A DNA stretch of 64,000 bases, taken from the NCBI RefSeq assembly GCF_024166365.1, contig NC_064830.1, positions 87,724,721 to 87,788,720 of the forward strand, in the 5' to 3' direction. A program made the translations under genes and the position numbers. Numbering within the stretch: the first letter of the stretch is position 1; each line of letters begins with the position of its first letter. Shown piece after piece: positions 52,419-63,960 of this stretch. The notes below the pieces were generated by a model. It saw only the letters and a list, made by a program, of their open reading frames with translations. It was not told the DNA's origin and made no database searches. This DNA comes from Elephas maximus indicus. Lineage: Eukaryota > Chordata > Mammalia > Proboscidea > Elephantidae.

Positions 52419-54579
52419 TTTTATTTTATGAATGTTTTCTAAATTATTAATCCAACACCATCATCATGGTTCTTTCCCACTTTGTCAGTATTTTATAAAC
52501 ACCTAGCATAACTTGGATCACTAGTTTGGGTAGATGAATAAGGCCCTTTCTCTTTTTGATAGCGGTTCAAGCCTCTTATATGATTAAGGGTTTCGTTCAG
52601 ATGTTGTAATAGAGACCAACCACAGTGACTTAAACACTTAAAGGTTTATTCTATTGTGTAATGAGAAGTCTGGAGACAAATGATCCAGTGATACCAGGGT
52701 CAAGTTCTCTATAATTCCCTTGGATCTTTCCTTGTGGTTCCAAATGGCTGCTTGAGTTCCAGCTACCACACTTAAACACTTGAGGTGAAAGAAAAGAGAA
52801 GGGGAAGAGTGGAAAGGTCAAAAGGTGCTCCCAGAAGCTCTATCTGACCACTCCCATCAGGGTAATATAGTAGCTGGACATATTACCATCTAGAATAACA
52901 CCATGGTTCTGATATGAGGAAGAAGGGCAGGGAGGAAGCTAGGAGGCAAGGAGGGGTCATTGTCATTTGCCCTGTAGCAGATGTGGGAACTTCACCCTTA
53001 CCCTCTCAGCTCTACATGCAAAGCGTTTTTACTGCAAACACCTGCAACTCTCTACCTGAGGGCTTCTTTTTGGCTTCAGATGCACACAGGTGGCAAGCTG
53101 GAAGTGTTAGAGAGTTAGCGCCCTGGAAACAGCCCTCAACCAATACAGATGGAGTTTTGGTAAGGAGATGCCCCAGCTTCCTTGTCCCCATTTGGGACAG
53201 TTTGAAGAATGTTCTACACCATCTCCCAGAGGTCCAGTGGGATTAAGCTCCAGTAGCCCTTAGTAGCACCCTTTATTGACTTCCTTTCCTTCCCTGCCTC
53301 CTCACTTCCCCACTCTGCAAGTGATTCCTGGGATCATCTCCCAAGTATACTACTTGCACTTGAATCTGCTTTGAGGGGAGCTGTGAAGAGGCAGTCCTTT
53401 GGACCAGCCCAATTCTTCCTTGTTCCTCCCCTTGCCAGCATCTTTAGGCCTTGGAAAAAACCAGCGACCCTCTCTGACCCTCTCTGATGTTTGTCAACAG
53501 GGTTAGAAAGATACAATTCCGGGCTAGGAACCAAAATGTCTAACCATCCCCCCAACCCATCACGTGATCAGGTGGGAAAATCTACATTGCACTCTGAGTA
53601 GTGAGGCACATAGGCTTTGGGCTATAAAAATGGCTAGGGGAGGGGGTTCACAGTCCATTGTCCATGGTATAAAACAGGTAGCAAAACTTTCCATCCCACC
53701 TGACTAGTCTACCTAGCCAGGGGGAATTGGCTTACGGAAGGCCCTTTGAGACCCTCACCTGTGATACAAAGTGGGGCGTGCACAGAAAAGTCGTCATTGC
53801 CATCTGGAAAGACTTTTTGAGTCAAGTGGGGACCTGCTCAAAAATGGATCTGTGTTTGTTCTGGTGTGTCATGTGTTTCTTTTTGTAAGTAATAACAGCT
53901 ACTTTCCATGTGCTAATGCCCTGGGAGTACATTGTGTGTTCAGACTCTGATCGAACAGATGTGATATTCATGGAGGCCTCACTATCAGTGATTGGTGTCC
54001 GTTTACTAATGGCCTGGCTATTTAGGATATTGGGACTACCAGAGAGACAACCTGTGAGTGTATCACAGGAACCCAACCAGGACACCCTTCATGCTGCAAA
54101 TGTTAGACAGCCCTGTGATCTCTGGCTGGAAGATTGATCAGCCCACCCAGACAGTCTGATTTTGGGCAGAGATTTACAACATTCTAAGGCATTCTTATCA
54201 TCTGCTTGAATGATACCTGTATTCTTTCAGAGCCTGATACAAACCAAGGCAAGTCTTTAAAACAGGATAGTCATATTCCTTCTGTGTTATTCACAACTGA
54301 GAGTAGTATTTATTAGTTTTCTTCCCATTCAGCGATTGCTCTCAAAATAAACCCATTGTATCAGGGCAACTGAGTGAAAAGCAGGGTCCCAGACTCAGCC
54401 ATGTATTGTGTGCAAACCAGCTTTCCTGCCCTGACCCTCTAGACTTTTTCCTTCGTGGTGAGTTCCCACTGAAGGTGTCTCCTGTTCTTTCTTGACTGTG
54501 ACCGTCAGCAGGGAAGCCCTACAATGTTGGACCTCAAAGGGGTGGATGGGGGAGGGTTTATCTGAGACAAATATAAGAA
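52419..54579. other. Intergenic DNA, no gene recognised
   Basis: 52600-52800 (ttgtaatagagaccaaccac) resembles the repeat text at 47640 and 51150. Two TATA-like runs (gctataaaaatgg at 53620, ggtataaaacagg at 53668) have no exon or CpG support. Confidence 0.4.
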
Positions 54580-55051
54580 GATTGGAATAAATGTTTGTGG
54601 ATTGGAAGACTCAGTATTGTTAAGATGGTAATTCTTCCCAGATTGATATGTAGATTCAAAGTAATCCCTACCAAAACTCCAGCAGGCTTTTTTTTGCAGA
54701 AGCTAACAAGCTGATCCTAAAATTTATATAGAAATTCAAAGCAATTCTGAAAAAAGCAAAACAAAGTTGGGGGCTTTCACTTCCTGATTTCAAAACTTAT
54801 TATAAAGCTACGGGAATCAAGACAATTATAAAGCTGCTGGAATCAAGACAGTGTGGTACTGGCATAAGGATAGAAGACATATACAGAAATAGGACAAAAC
54901 AGAGAAGCCAAAAATATACACTTATGGTTAAATGATTTTCAACATAGGTGCCAAGATAATTCAATGGGGAAAGAATAATCTCTTCAACAAATGGTGCTGG
55001 GACAATTGGATATCCCCATGCAAAAAGATGAATTTACAACCTTACCGCACC

Positions 55052-55228
55052 AAAACAAACAAAAAAAAAAACCAAACCCAGTGCCATCCAGTCGATTCCA
55101 ACTCATGGCGACCCTATAGGACAGAGTAGAACTGCCCTATAGGGTTTCCAAGGAGCGCCTGGCAGATTTAAACTGCCAGCCCTTTGGTTAGCAGCCATAG
55201 CACTTAACCACTATGCCACTAGTGTTTA
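55052..55228 (-). mobile_element. AfroSINE, short class, inside L1
   Basis: Full antisense copy with an A-rich tail at 55062-55074; cttaccgcacc before and cttacctcacacc after suggest the duplicated L1 target. Confidence 0.92.
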
Positions 55229-56825
55229 CCCTTACCTCACACCATACACAATAATTAACTAAAAATGAATCATAGATCTAAATATGTATTCTGCTGTTGT
55301 TGGATGAAGTACTGTGTTCTGTAGATGTCAGTTAGTTTCAGTTGCTTGATGGTGATGGTCAGTTCAATTATATTCTTTCTGATTTTCTGTCTGCCGGTTC
55401 TGTCAGTTAATGATAGAACTGTGTTGAGGTCTCCAACTATAATAGTGGATTTGTCCATTTCTCCTTGCAGTTCTATCAGTTTCCGCCTCACATAGATGCT
55501 CTTTTGTTAGGTACATATCATTAAGGATTGTCGTAACTTCTTGGAGAATTTACCCTTTATCATTATATAATGCCCCTCTTTATCCCTGATAATTTTCCTT
55601 GGTCTGAAGTGGGCTTTGTCTGAAATTAATATCGCTATTTCAGCTTTCTTTTGATCAATGTTATCATGGTATATCTTTCTCCAACACTTTACTTTTAATC
55701 TACTTGTGTCCTATTTAAAGTGGTTTTCTTGTAGACAACATATAGTTGTTGTTGTTTTTTTTTAATACACTCCAAAAGTTTCTGTCTTTTAATTGGTATA
55801 TTTAGGCCACTAACATTTAAAGTGATTATTGATATAGTTGGATTAATATCTATCATATTTGTAACTGCTTTCTATTTGTTACCCTTGTTCTTTGTTTCTT
55901 TTTTGTTTTCCACTATTTTTTGCTTGTCTGGTTTTAACTGAGGATTTTATATGATTCTATTTTCTCTCCTCTCTTCACGTATCAATTATACTTCTAAAAA
56001 TGTTTTAGTGGTTTCCCGAGTTTGCAATGTACATTTACAACTAATCTAAGCCTACTTTCAAACAACACTATATTGCTTCACAGGTAGTACGGGTACCTCG
56101 TAGCAGGGTATTTCTAGTTCTTCCCTCATGTCTCTTATACTTTGCTGTCATTCATTTCACTTATCCATAAGCTATAATCACCCTATGGGTTGTCGATACT
56201 ATTATTTTGAACAAACTTTATTAGATAAAAAAAGAACAAATTTATTTTTCTTTCATTTATTCCTTCTTTAATGCTCCTCCTTTCTTCATGTAGATCTGAG
56301 TTTCTGAACTACGTAATTTTCCTTCTCTCCGAAGAATTTCTTTAATATTTCTTGCAGGGCAAATCTACTGGCAACAAATGTCCTTGATTTTTGTTTCTCT
56401 GATAAAGTTTTTTAAAGCTCCTTTACTTTTGAAGAATGATTTCTCTGGATACAGAATTCTAGGATGGTAGATTTTTTTTTTCAATCTTTTAAGTATTCTC
56501 TTTTTTGCTTACATAGTTTCTGAAGAGAAGTTTGATGTAATTCTTATCCTTGTTCCTTTATAGGAAAAGTGTTTTTTCCTCCTCTAGCTTCTTTTACGAT
56601 TTTCATTTCATCTTTGAATTTTGTAGTTTGATTATGATCTGCCTACGTGTAGAGTTTTTGTTATCTATCCTGCTGGTGTTCTCTTAACTTCCTGAATCTA
56701 TGGTTTTGTGTCTGTCCTCAATTTTGGAAAATCCGCAATCATTATTACTTCAAATATTTCTTCTGTTTCTTTCTCTCTTTTTTCTCCGGTATGTGTTATT
56801 ATATGTAATTCCCATTACACATATG

Positions 56826-56961
56826 TTGTTGTTAGGTGCTGTTGAGGCAGTTCCACCTCATAGTGAACCTATAGGACAGAACAGCCCCATAGGGTTTCCA
56901 GGGAGTAGCTGGTGGATTTGGTTAGCAGCCAAGCTTTTTACCACTATGTCACCAGGGCTCC
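56826..56961 (-). mobile_element. AfroSINE, short class, internal deletion
   Basis: Tail is of the RTE type (gttgttgttaggtgctgttg). About 20 nt around the B box are missing (ggtggatttggttagcagcc). Confidence 0.88.
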
Positions 56962-57997
56962 TTTATGTATATGCTACATCTTTCTTAATTGTCTCACAGT
57001 TCTTGGACATTCTGGTTTTTTTTTTTTTTCTTTGATTTTCAATTTGGGAAATTTCTGTTGACATGTCTTCAAGCTCACTGATTGTTTCCTTGGTCACATT
57101 CAGTCTACTGATGAGGCCATCAAAGGCTTTCTTCATTTCTGTTGTAGTGTTTTTGATTTCTAAAATTTCCCTTTGATTTTTTCTTAGAGCTTCTGTCTTT
57201 CTGCTTGCACAATTCATTTTTTCTTGCGTGTTGTCCACTTTTATCATTAGAGCCATTAGCATATTAATCACAGTTATTTTAAATTTCTGCTCAGATAACT
57301 CCAAAATCTCTCCCATACCTGAATCTGGCTCTGATGCTTTGTCTATTCAGACTGTGTTTTGTTTTTTGTTTTTGCCTTTGAGCATGCCTTATCAATTTTA
57401 ATTGAAAGCTGGACACGTGGGGTGGGTTATCCAATACGCAAGGTAAGCCCGGTGCTTACCTTGCTTACCAGGTCATCTGTAGGGAACAATTTCCCTACAT
57501 ATGAGGAAGAAAGCACAAATTAAGCCTGTGTTTACCTTGCTAATTGGGTAGTCCCCCTGCATGGACATATTATCTCAGGTAAAAGGAACTGAGGTATATG
57601 GGTATAAGGGTTTATGTTTATCTGGCTAGGAGTTAGGCTGTGTTTACTGTTTGCTCTAGCTGTGGTGTCAGAGGCTAAAATTTCTTCTGGTGTCCTTCTT
57701 TTTGTCTCCTCTGTTGTTTTTGGGTTTCCCTAGAGTTTCCTTCTTAAATAGGGTCTGTGGCTTACAGTTATTTTAGTTGCACCCCCTGCTATTAAACAGG
57801 AGCCCTACTGATGTAGTGGTAAGGTGTGGGGGAGGGGAAATGCTCTACAGTCCTATGATTAGGTCTGTCTTTTAGTGAGCCTGTGTCCTTGAGCCATGAC
57901 CTTCACAAGTGCTTCTCAGCTCCCAAGACCCCCGGGTGTGATAGGAAGGCTAGAAAGGGTTGAAGTTGGGTATTTTCCTTTCCCCTAGGCTGGTTAA

Positions 57998-58045
57998 AAA
58001 AAAAACAACCTGATGCAACTCATAGCAACCCTATGGTTGGTTAGG
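57998..58045 (-). mobile_element. AfroSINE 3'-tail fragment
   Basis: Only the end survives: a run of A, caacctgatgcaactcatag, caaccctatgg. Confidence 0.6.
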
Positions 58046-58069
58046 CTTTGGTAAAACCCTAGTCCATTA

Positions 58070-58217
58070 AATCAAACCAAACCAAACTTGTTGCTTTTGA
58101 GTCAATTCTGACTCAAAAAGTGCCCCATAGGGTTTCCAAGGAGCAGCTGGTAGATTCAAACTGACGACACTTTGGTTAACAGCTAAGCTCTTAACCACTG
58201 CACCACCAGGGCTCTCT
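58070..58217 (-). mobile_element. AfroSINE, short class (first of a tandem pair)
   Basis: Perfect 10-bp duplication tagtccatta at 58060-58069 and 58218-58227. Loses about 20 nt in the middle (gactcaaaaagtgccccat). Confidence 0.95.
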
Positions 58218-58237
58218 TAGTCCATTAGTAGTCCATT

Positions 58238-58397
58238 GACCCGATCCACTGCTGTCGAGTGGTTTCCGACTCATAGCGACCCTATAGGGCAGGGTAGAAC
58301 TGCCCCACAGGTTTCCAAGGAGTGCCTAGTGGATTTGAACTTGCTGACCTTTTAGTTAACAGCTGTAGCTCTTAATCACTACGCCACCAGGGTTTCC
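58238..58397 (-). mobile_element. AfroSINE, short class (second of a tandem pair)
   Basis: Perfect 11-bp duplication agtagtccatt at 58227-58237 and 58398-58408, overlapping the target of the first copy. Confidence 0.95.
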
Positions 58398-59286
58398 AGT
58401 AGTCCATTAGGCTCTGGAAAAATAGTTTGTCTTTAGGGCAGGCCTTGCTAAGGAAAACAGAGAACTCTGAAGTTTTCCAAAGTGATTTCTTTCCACCTTC
58501 TCTTGCCAGAAGCAGGAAGGGATTTTTCTTGGAGCTCCTGGAGGCAAAACTCTTGAAGGTGTGGGAGCCCCCCTGCAAGGCTTCTCTGTGCCCTCTTCCC
58601 CCATGGAAGTCCACATGAGCCTCCAGCAATTCAGCAATTACAGCTGAAAGCATTAATTACTATTAGTATTGGCTGTAGCTGCAGGCTTCTGCTCCTAGTA
58701 AGCTGTGATTCTCTGTATCCACCTGTCTGTCTCTCCAGTTTTGGGGGCAGCCTTTTGCCCTGTAACCTCAATTCTCTGATGGATCCAAGAAAAGTTTTTG
58801 ATTTTCAGTTTGTTCAGCTTTTTCTGGTTGTGAAAACTGGAGTGATGACTTCCAAGTTCTTTATAGGTCAGACTGGAGACTCGAAATCCATAAATCTAAA
58901 TGTAAGAACCAAAACCATAAAACTTTTAGAAGGAAACATAACAGAAAATTGTTGTGACTTTTGGTTTTTTGGGTTAGGCAAGGAATTCTTAATTGTGACA
59001 CCAAAATCCTGATCCACAAAAGAAAAAAGTTGATAAATTTAAGATGTTTATGCTTTTAAAAACACCATTAAGAAAATTAAAAGACAAGCCACTGGCTGGG
59101 AAAAATATTGCAAATCATATATCTGATAAAGGAGTTGTCTCCAGATTATATGAAGAACTCTTACAACTCAATAATAAGAAGATAACACAATTCTTAAAAG
59201 AGCAAAGGATTTGAATAGAAGTTTCACCACAGAAGATATACAAATGGCTTATAAGTACATGAAAATACGCCCAGCATTAGTCATCA

Positions 59287-59437
59287 CTCAAACCCGTTGC
59301 CATCAAGTCAGTTCCGACTCACAGCAACCCTACAGGACAGAGTAGAACTGCCCCATGGGGTTTCCAAGGAGCAGCTGGTGGTTAGCAACCTTTTGGTTAG
59401 CAGCTGAGCTCTTAACCACGGCATCATTAGGGCACCT
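59287..59437 (-). mobile_element. AfroSINE, short class, inside L1 3' part
   Basis: Antisense copy; the B-box region is rearranged (ctggtggttagcaacctttt). L1 text resumes at cagccactagggacatacaa. Confidence 0.92.
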
Positions 59438-59807
59438 CATCAGCCACTAGGGACATACAAATTAAGCCATAATGAGATACCACTTCACACCTACTAGGAT
59501 GACTATAATAAAAAAGGTAGACAAAAAACACAAGTATTGGCACAGATATGGATGTAGTGGAGCCCTAATACATTGCTAGTGGGAATGTAAAGCTGTTCAG
59601 TTGCTTTTGAAAACACTTTGGCAGCTTCTTAAAAAATAAACCTAAATTGACCATAATACCAAGCAATTTCATTCCCAGGCATCTAGCCAAGAGATTTAAA
59701 AATATGCGCCCACCCAAAGACCTCCATGCAAATGTTCATAAAATCTTATATTAAAAAGCCCCCAAATAGACACAACCCAAATGCTCATCAACTTGTGACC
59801 CTAATAC

Positions 59808-60316
59808 TCTACAACATATTTTCTTCTTCAAAATGGGTGACTGAGAGCTTGACAAAACTAACGCCATGTTGAACCTGTAAGTTTTTTTTTTCTGCCTGCC
59901 TTCTTCTTTCTGCATACTTTTGTTAATGGCTTTGTTTTGTTCTATCCAGCCACCTGTGACTTACGACCTCCCACTTGAAGATTAGAACCCAGAGGTCTGG
60001 CATGTATATCTTTAGCCAGGTAAGGAGATGTCCAGCATGTATCTCTTTAGTCTGATAAAGAATCTGTTGTCATTACCTAGTAATGAACAACTCATGCTGC
60101 CATGCCATTTGTGGGCAACGTGCCAAAAAGACCCTTCTAATCCTTGCAACAGTGATATATAAGTTCTAATGTAAAACTGGCTTTCAGGACTCTATAAAGA
60201 CATTCCGTGTTGCTGACAGACTCCCCATTACTGTCACCTCCTAAATAAACTTTCTCTCTGACTTGGAGTACGTTTCAGTGGCTGGACTGCTCCAGGGCAT
60301 GGACCCTAATCAGGCA
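59808..60316 (+). mobile_element. Solo LTR-like element inside L1
   Basis: About 510 bp starting tgtgaccctaatactctaca and ending ggcaaca. The interior has a TATA-like tgatatataagttc (about 60150) and AATAAACTTTC (60244). L1 text (ctcatcaact / ggtgaatggataaac) is contiguous when it is removed. TG...CA ends and promoter-to-poly(A) order fit a solo LTR. Confidence 0.75.
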
Positions 60317-60745
60317 ACAAATTGGTGAATGGATAAACAAAACATGGTATATCCATGCAATGGGATATTATTTCATAACAAAAAGGAATGAAGTACTGAT
60401 ACATGGTACAACTTGAATGAATTTCAAATACATTATGCTAAGTGAAAGGAACCAGACCCCAAAGAGCACATACTCTGTGATTCAATGTATATGCAATGTC
60501 CAGAAAAGGAAAAGGAGAATCCGGAGGCCCAGAAAGTAGATTAGTGGTGCTGGGAGTGGGAACAGGGAGTGACTGCAAAAAAGCCCAAGGGAGCTTTTTT
60601 TGGGGTGATGAAAATGTTCTAATACTGGATCTCGGTGATGGCTGTGCAATTCTATAAATTTACTAAAAATAATTTATTTGGATACTTAAAATGGGTATTT
60701 GTAAATTATACTCCAGTAAAGCTATTAAAATTAAAAATTTAAAAA

Positions 60746-61139
60746 GGAAATGGGTTGACAGGGGAGTTGTCTCAATTCTTTTTTTTCCAGGAGGCCCCTT
60801 GGCTGAAATGCAAATTTAACCACTTCCTCTCAGTTGACCAGCTCTGAATACTAAGGGGTGTTGGAGGGCCCCCAGAGATCTTCTCAAAGCCATGGGCTCA
60901 CACTTCTGGGACATTTACAGACCCAGAAGGACTGTGTTCAGGGATCCTTCCCTGAACACAGATCTATTTCTGAGGGAACCATGTTCATCCCAATGGACAT
61001 GGATCTGCAAGCTGTTAAATTTCCACCTTTGAAGGTATCTTTATAAACACCGAGGGGCTATCTGGCCCCTGCTGTATCCTACCCACTCCCTAAGCCATTG
61101 CCTAGGGGGTGGCCAGAGTATTCTTTTGAAAATGTAAAC
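60746..61139. other. Intergenic DNA, nothing recognised
   Basis: No repeat family or coding signal seen. Confidence 0.4.
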
Positions 61140-61595
61140 CATTTCCCTGATGAAAACCTCTGATGGCTTCCCACTTCCCTTGGAACAAAATCCACCCTCT
61201 TTATCATGTCCTGAAAGACCTGGGGTGGTGTGCATGGTGTGTGACCTCCCTGACCTCACCTCCTCTTATCCCCTGCTTGCTCGCTCTGTTCTACCACACT
61301 GCTCTTCTTAGGTTCCTAGAGCAAGCCACATTTTTTCCCACCCCAGTGCCTTTGCACTGCCTAAAATATTTCCTACCCATGGCTGGGTCCATCTTATCTA
61401 ATGCTTCCCTGTCACTACCTTGATCTCTAGCCTGTTTTCTATGACATTTAGTATAATTTGCATTTAGTTTGTCTGTTACTTCTTTTTGTTTGTTTCTCCT
61501 TGCTAGAATCTAGGCTCTGTGAATGCTGCCATATACATATTTCTGTGGGGCATCCTCAGTGCGTAGCCAAAGGGCTTGCTCAATAAATATTGGTG
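61140..61595. mobile_element. L2 relic
   Basis: aacctctgatggcttcccac, ctgacctcacctcctctta, cagtgcctttgcactgccta, cttgctcaataaatattggt: consecutive parts of an antisense-read L2 ending at its 3' end. Confidence 0.8.
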
Positions 61596-61597
61596 GA

Positions 61598-61770
61598 AAG
61601 AAGGAAGGAAGGAAAGAAAAAAAGGGTAGATGGATGGGTGAATGGATAGAAGAATGGATGAGTGGATGGATGGACAGAAGAATGGATGGATAGATGGGTG
61701 GGTGGGTGGGTGGAAAGAAGGAGGAGAGGAAGGAAGGAAAGTAGGCAGGAGGGAGGGAGGAGGGGGATGA
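61598..61770. repeat. (GGAA/GGAT/GGGT)n simple repeat
   Basis: About 170 bp of tetranucleotide-based purine repeat (gaaggaaggaa, atggatggatgg, gggtgggtgggtgg) directly after the L2 3' end. Confidence 0.93.
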
Positions 61771-61789
61771 AGCCCTAGCACACATCGAG

Positions 61790-62055
61790 AAGCAGTATAG
61801 TGAGTGATGAAAACTGTGAGCTCAAGAGCCCAAACGACTGAATTCAAATCCCAGCTGCTGCTCACCAGCTGTGCAACCTTGGATAAGTTACTTAACCTCT
61901 CTGAGCCTCAGTTTTCTCATCTGTAAAATAAGGAAGAAGATGGTGATGATGATGATCACTAACTTCTTGAGTTCTGAGGCTTAAGTGATCCAATGTACCT
62001 TTCACGTCCTTAGAACCGATATAAAGCAATATCTCAGCAAATATTAACTTGCTTT
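61790..62055 (+). mobile_element. Near full-length MIR SINE
   Basis: aaactgtgagctcaagagcc, tgaattcaaatcccagctgc, aagttacttaacctctctga, tcagttttctcatctgtaaa, then ttagaaccgatataaagcaa. Confidence 0.87.
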
Positions 62056-62504
62056 ACTATTACTTCTCTTGGTCTTTCTACCACTACAAATTCCTGTACA
62101 CGATACAAGAAAATTCATTCTGAAGAGCAAGAGAAAGAAAAACTTGCTTCTTCCCAAGATTTGTTCTCCAGAGAACACGAGTTATTTTGGTGGTGGGGAG
62201 GGGAACCTCTATAGGGTAAACATCTTTCAACTCAGCCACAGGGGAATTTATACCAAGTTCCTCAAAAACAGCTAGAGAAAGAAAAATTAAAAAAAAGGAA
62301 AAGAAATAAAAAGATGCTTTCTCTTTTTCCCTGGACTGGTCATGTGGTCAGCTGCTTTGTTTCCCAAAAATGAGTCAGCTGGGGAGAGACAGCATGTGTG
62401 TTTGAGCCAGCCTGTGTCATCAAAACAGCACAGAATAGCCCCCACCACCCCGGTATATTCCATCCTGACGTGGGCCCATTTCTGCAACCTGGGGCAGGCT
62501 CAGG

Positions 62505-62850
62505 AATCAGGTACGCTCAGGTTAAAATCCCAGCTCCAACATTTCCTAGCTTGCCTGACTTTTTACCCCTCTGAGCACTGGTGGCACAGAAATTAAGCTT
62601 TCAGCTGCTAACCAAAAGATCGGCAGTTCAAATCCACCAGCCGCTCCTTGGAAACCCTATGGGGCAGTTCTACACTCTCCTGTAGGGTTGTTACGAGTCA
62701 AAATTGACTGGACAGCAATGGGTTTGGTGTTTTTGGCTTTAGCTTCAGTTTCTTCAACCGTAAAATGGGAATAATCTTGCCTGCCTCATAGCATTCGTGG
62801 GATAAACTGAGATCATATAGGTGCCTAAGAAATGCAAGATAGTAGCAGAA
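62505..62850 (+). mobile_element. MIR SINE split by an AfroSINE
   Basis: Left half ggttaaaatcccagctccaa, right half cttcagtttcttcaaccgta, aaatgggaataatcttgcct; interrupted at 62572-62745. Confidence 0.82.
62572..62745 (+). mobile_element. AfroSINE, short class, inside MIR
   Basis: Full sense copy from gagcactggtggcacagaaa to the ggtttggtgtttttggc tail. Confidence 0.94.
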
Positions 62851-62982
62851 GTTGTTGTATTCTTCTTATAAAACCGCTGGCTGAGAACTTGCTGAATTTG
62901 TCCCTGGATTTCTTCAACAGAAACAGCTCCTTTGAAACAGCTTCGAGAGTCGCCAGTGTTAACAGCTGCCTGCCCTTGTGGC

Positions 62983-63173
62983 TTGTTGTTTTTGGGTGCC
63001 GTGGAGTCCATTTCGACTCATAGTGACCCTGTGTGACAGAGTAGAACTGTCCCATAGTTTTCTAGGCTGTAATCTTTACCGGAGCAGATCACCACGTTTT
63101 CCTCCTGCAGAGCGGCCTGGTGAATTCTAACCGCCAATCTTTTGGTTAGCAGTGGGTGTGCCACCAGGGCTCC
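62983..63173 (-). mobile_element. AfroSINE, long class
   Basis: Antisense copy keeping the internal block (taggctgtaatctttaccgg, agcagatcaccacg); head partly deleted (gcagtgggtgtgccaccagg). Confidence 0.92.
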
Positions 63174-63179
63174 TTCCTT

Positions 63180-63300
63180 CCTCCCTCGTGCTAAGTACCC
63201 CCACTTGACAAATGGGCAAACCGAGGCACTCAGAGAGGTATTGCCACAGGCCAAAGAGGCTGTCTTCTCAAGGGCATGGAGACAGGGTTCTGCTCCTTGC
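63180..63300 (-). mobile_element. MIR SINE relic
   Basis: cccacttgacaaatgggcaa, accgaggcactcagagaggt, attgccacaggcc. A further weak MIR trace is at 63430-63610. Confidence 0.65.
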
Positions 63301-63719
63301 AGCCTCGAAGCAGAGGCCAGTGGAAGGGAGCAGAGAGGAACTGGGTTAGACCACAGCAGGGGTCTTGAACTCAGACCCTACAGATCCTGCAGACAGCAAG
63401 AATGAGTAGGGCAGGCCGGTTGGCAAACTCTGGAAGAGGCACTTGTGATGGAGACCTTGGGCAAGTCTCTTGCCCTAGTGGCCCTCAGTCTTCTCTCTGA
63501 GCTGACCTGGGCTTTCTTGGGTCTCCGACTTCCAAGTTGTTAAGATTCCCAGCTGTGCCTTCCCTTCAGCCCCTGAACCTCAGTTTCCACGTCTGTGACA
63601 AGTGGTGGTTCACGGCCGCCTTGCGTGCCTCATGCATCACGGCTTGAGGGCTGTGGAGATGATGCCATCCGCCCCCAAGAGGTAGACGTCACCCTGGCGG
63701 CCCCAAATTTCTCATCAGC

Positions 63720-63960
63720 AGTTGACCTCTGAAGGGGAGCAGTGCGCGCCTGCGGTGGCCGAGCCTGCTCCCACCTCTTTCTCACTCCCCCTCCCCTCTG
63801 TGTGGGCGGGGCGCAGTGTGGGCGTGGCCGCGGGTGCGGCTTGTCGCCGGGACCCTGCCACATCCTGCGCTCTGCCTCCTCGCCCAGCGCACGCGTCCCT
63901 CGGATGGCGGCGCAGCGCGGCGCGCGGCCCCTGACCGACCGACTGTCGTCTCTGCCAAAT
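63720..63960 (+). promoter_or_regulatory. CpG island, probable IL21R promoter/first exon
   Basis: I count nearly 30 CG dinucleotides in about 240 bp, in a window that is otherwise CpG-poor. A GC box gggcggggc is at 63804-63812 and a gggcgtggcc motif near 63820; no TATA box. In human, IL21R begins about 40 kb downstream of IL4R in the same orientation and has a non-coding first exon, so position fits. A short ATG frame (63904-63978, 24 codons) is not recognised. No IL21R coding sequence is in the window, so the assignment rests on synteny. Confidence 0.6.

Larger units (their letters stand above)
55284..58888 (-). mobile_element. L1 5' segment (5' UTR, ORF1, endonuclease) inserted antisense in another L1
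   Basis: Flanks catagatctaaat (55271-55283) and cataaatctaaat (58889-58901) match 12/13. On the - strand, in order: a 5'-UTR-like region (about 58888-57350), ORF1 with its coiled coil (57316-56963: ITVINMLMALMIK..., ISELEDMSTEISQIE), a decayed ORF1 C terminus (near 56600-56300), and an ORF2 endonuclease segment (IIVGDLNTVLS, then LTDIYRT, at 55491-55300). It stops inside the endonuclease with no poly(A), unlike a normal L1 insertion. Confidence 0.82.
54580..60745 (+). mobile_element. L1 (+), 5'-truncated, split by two large insertions
   Basis: Sense ORF2 text at 54580-55283 (aagactcagtattgttaaga, aatggtgctgggacaattgg) continues exactly at 58889 (ctaaatgtaagaaccaaaac, then aacttttagaaggaaac) and runs through the C-terminal region to the 3' UTR and an A-rich end at about 60745. 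Interruptions: a 3.6-kb antisense L1 segment (55284-58888), an LTR-like element (59808-60316) and AfroSINEs. Heavily frameshifted. Confidence 0.87.

Noticed and set aside
53620-53680. TATA-like boxes marking a gene start
   Set aside because: No downstream exon, splice pattern or CpG signal supports transcription.
61598-61770. A CRISPR-like or regulatory array
   Set aside because: It is a tetranucleotide purine simple repeat following an L2 end, in a mammalian genome.
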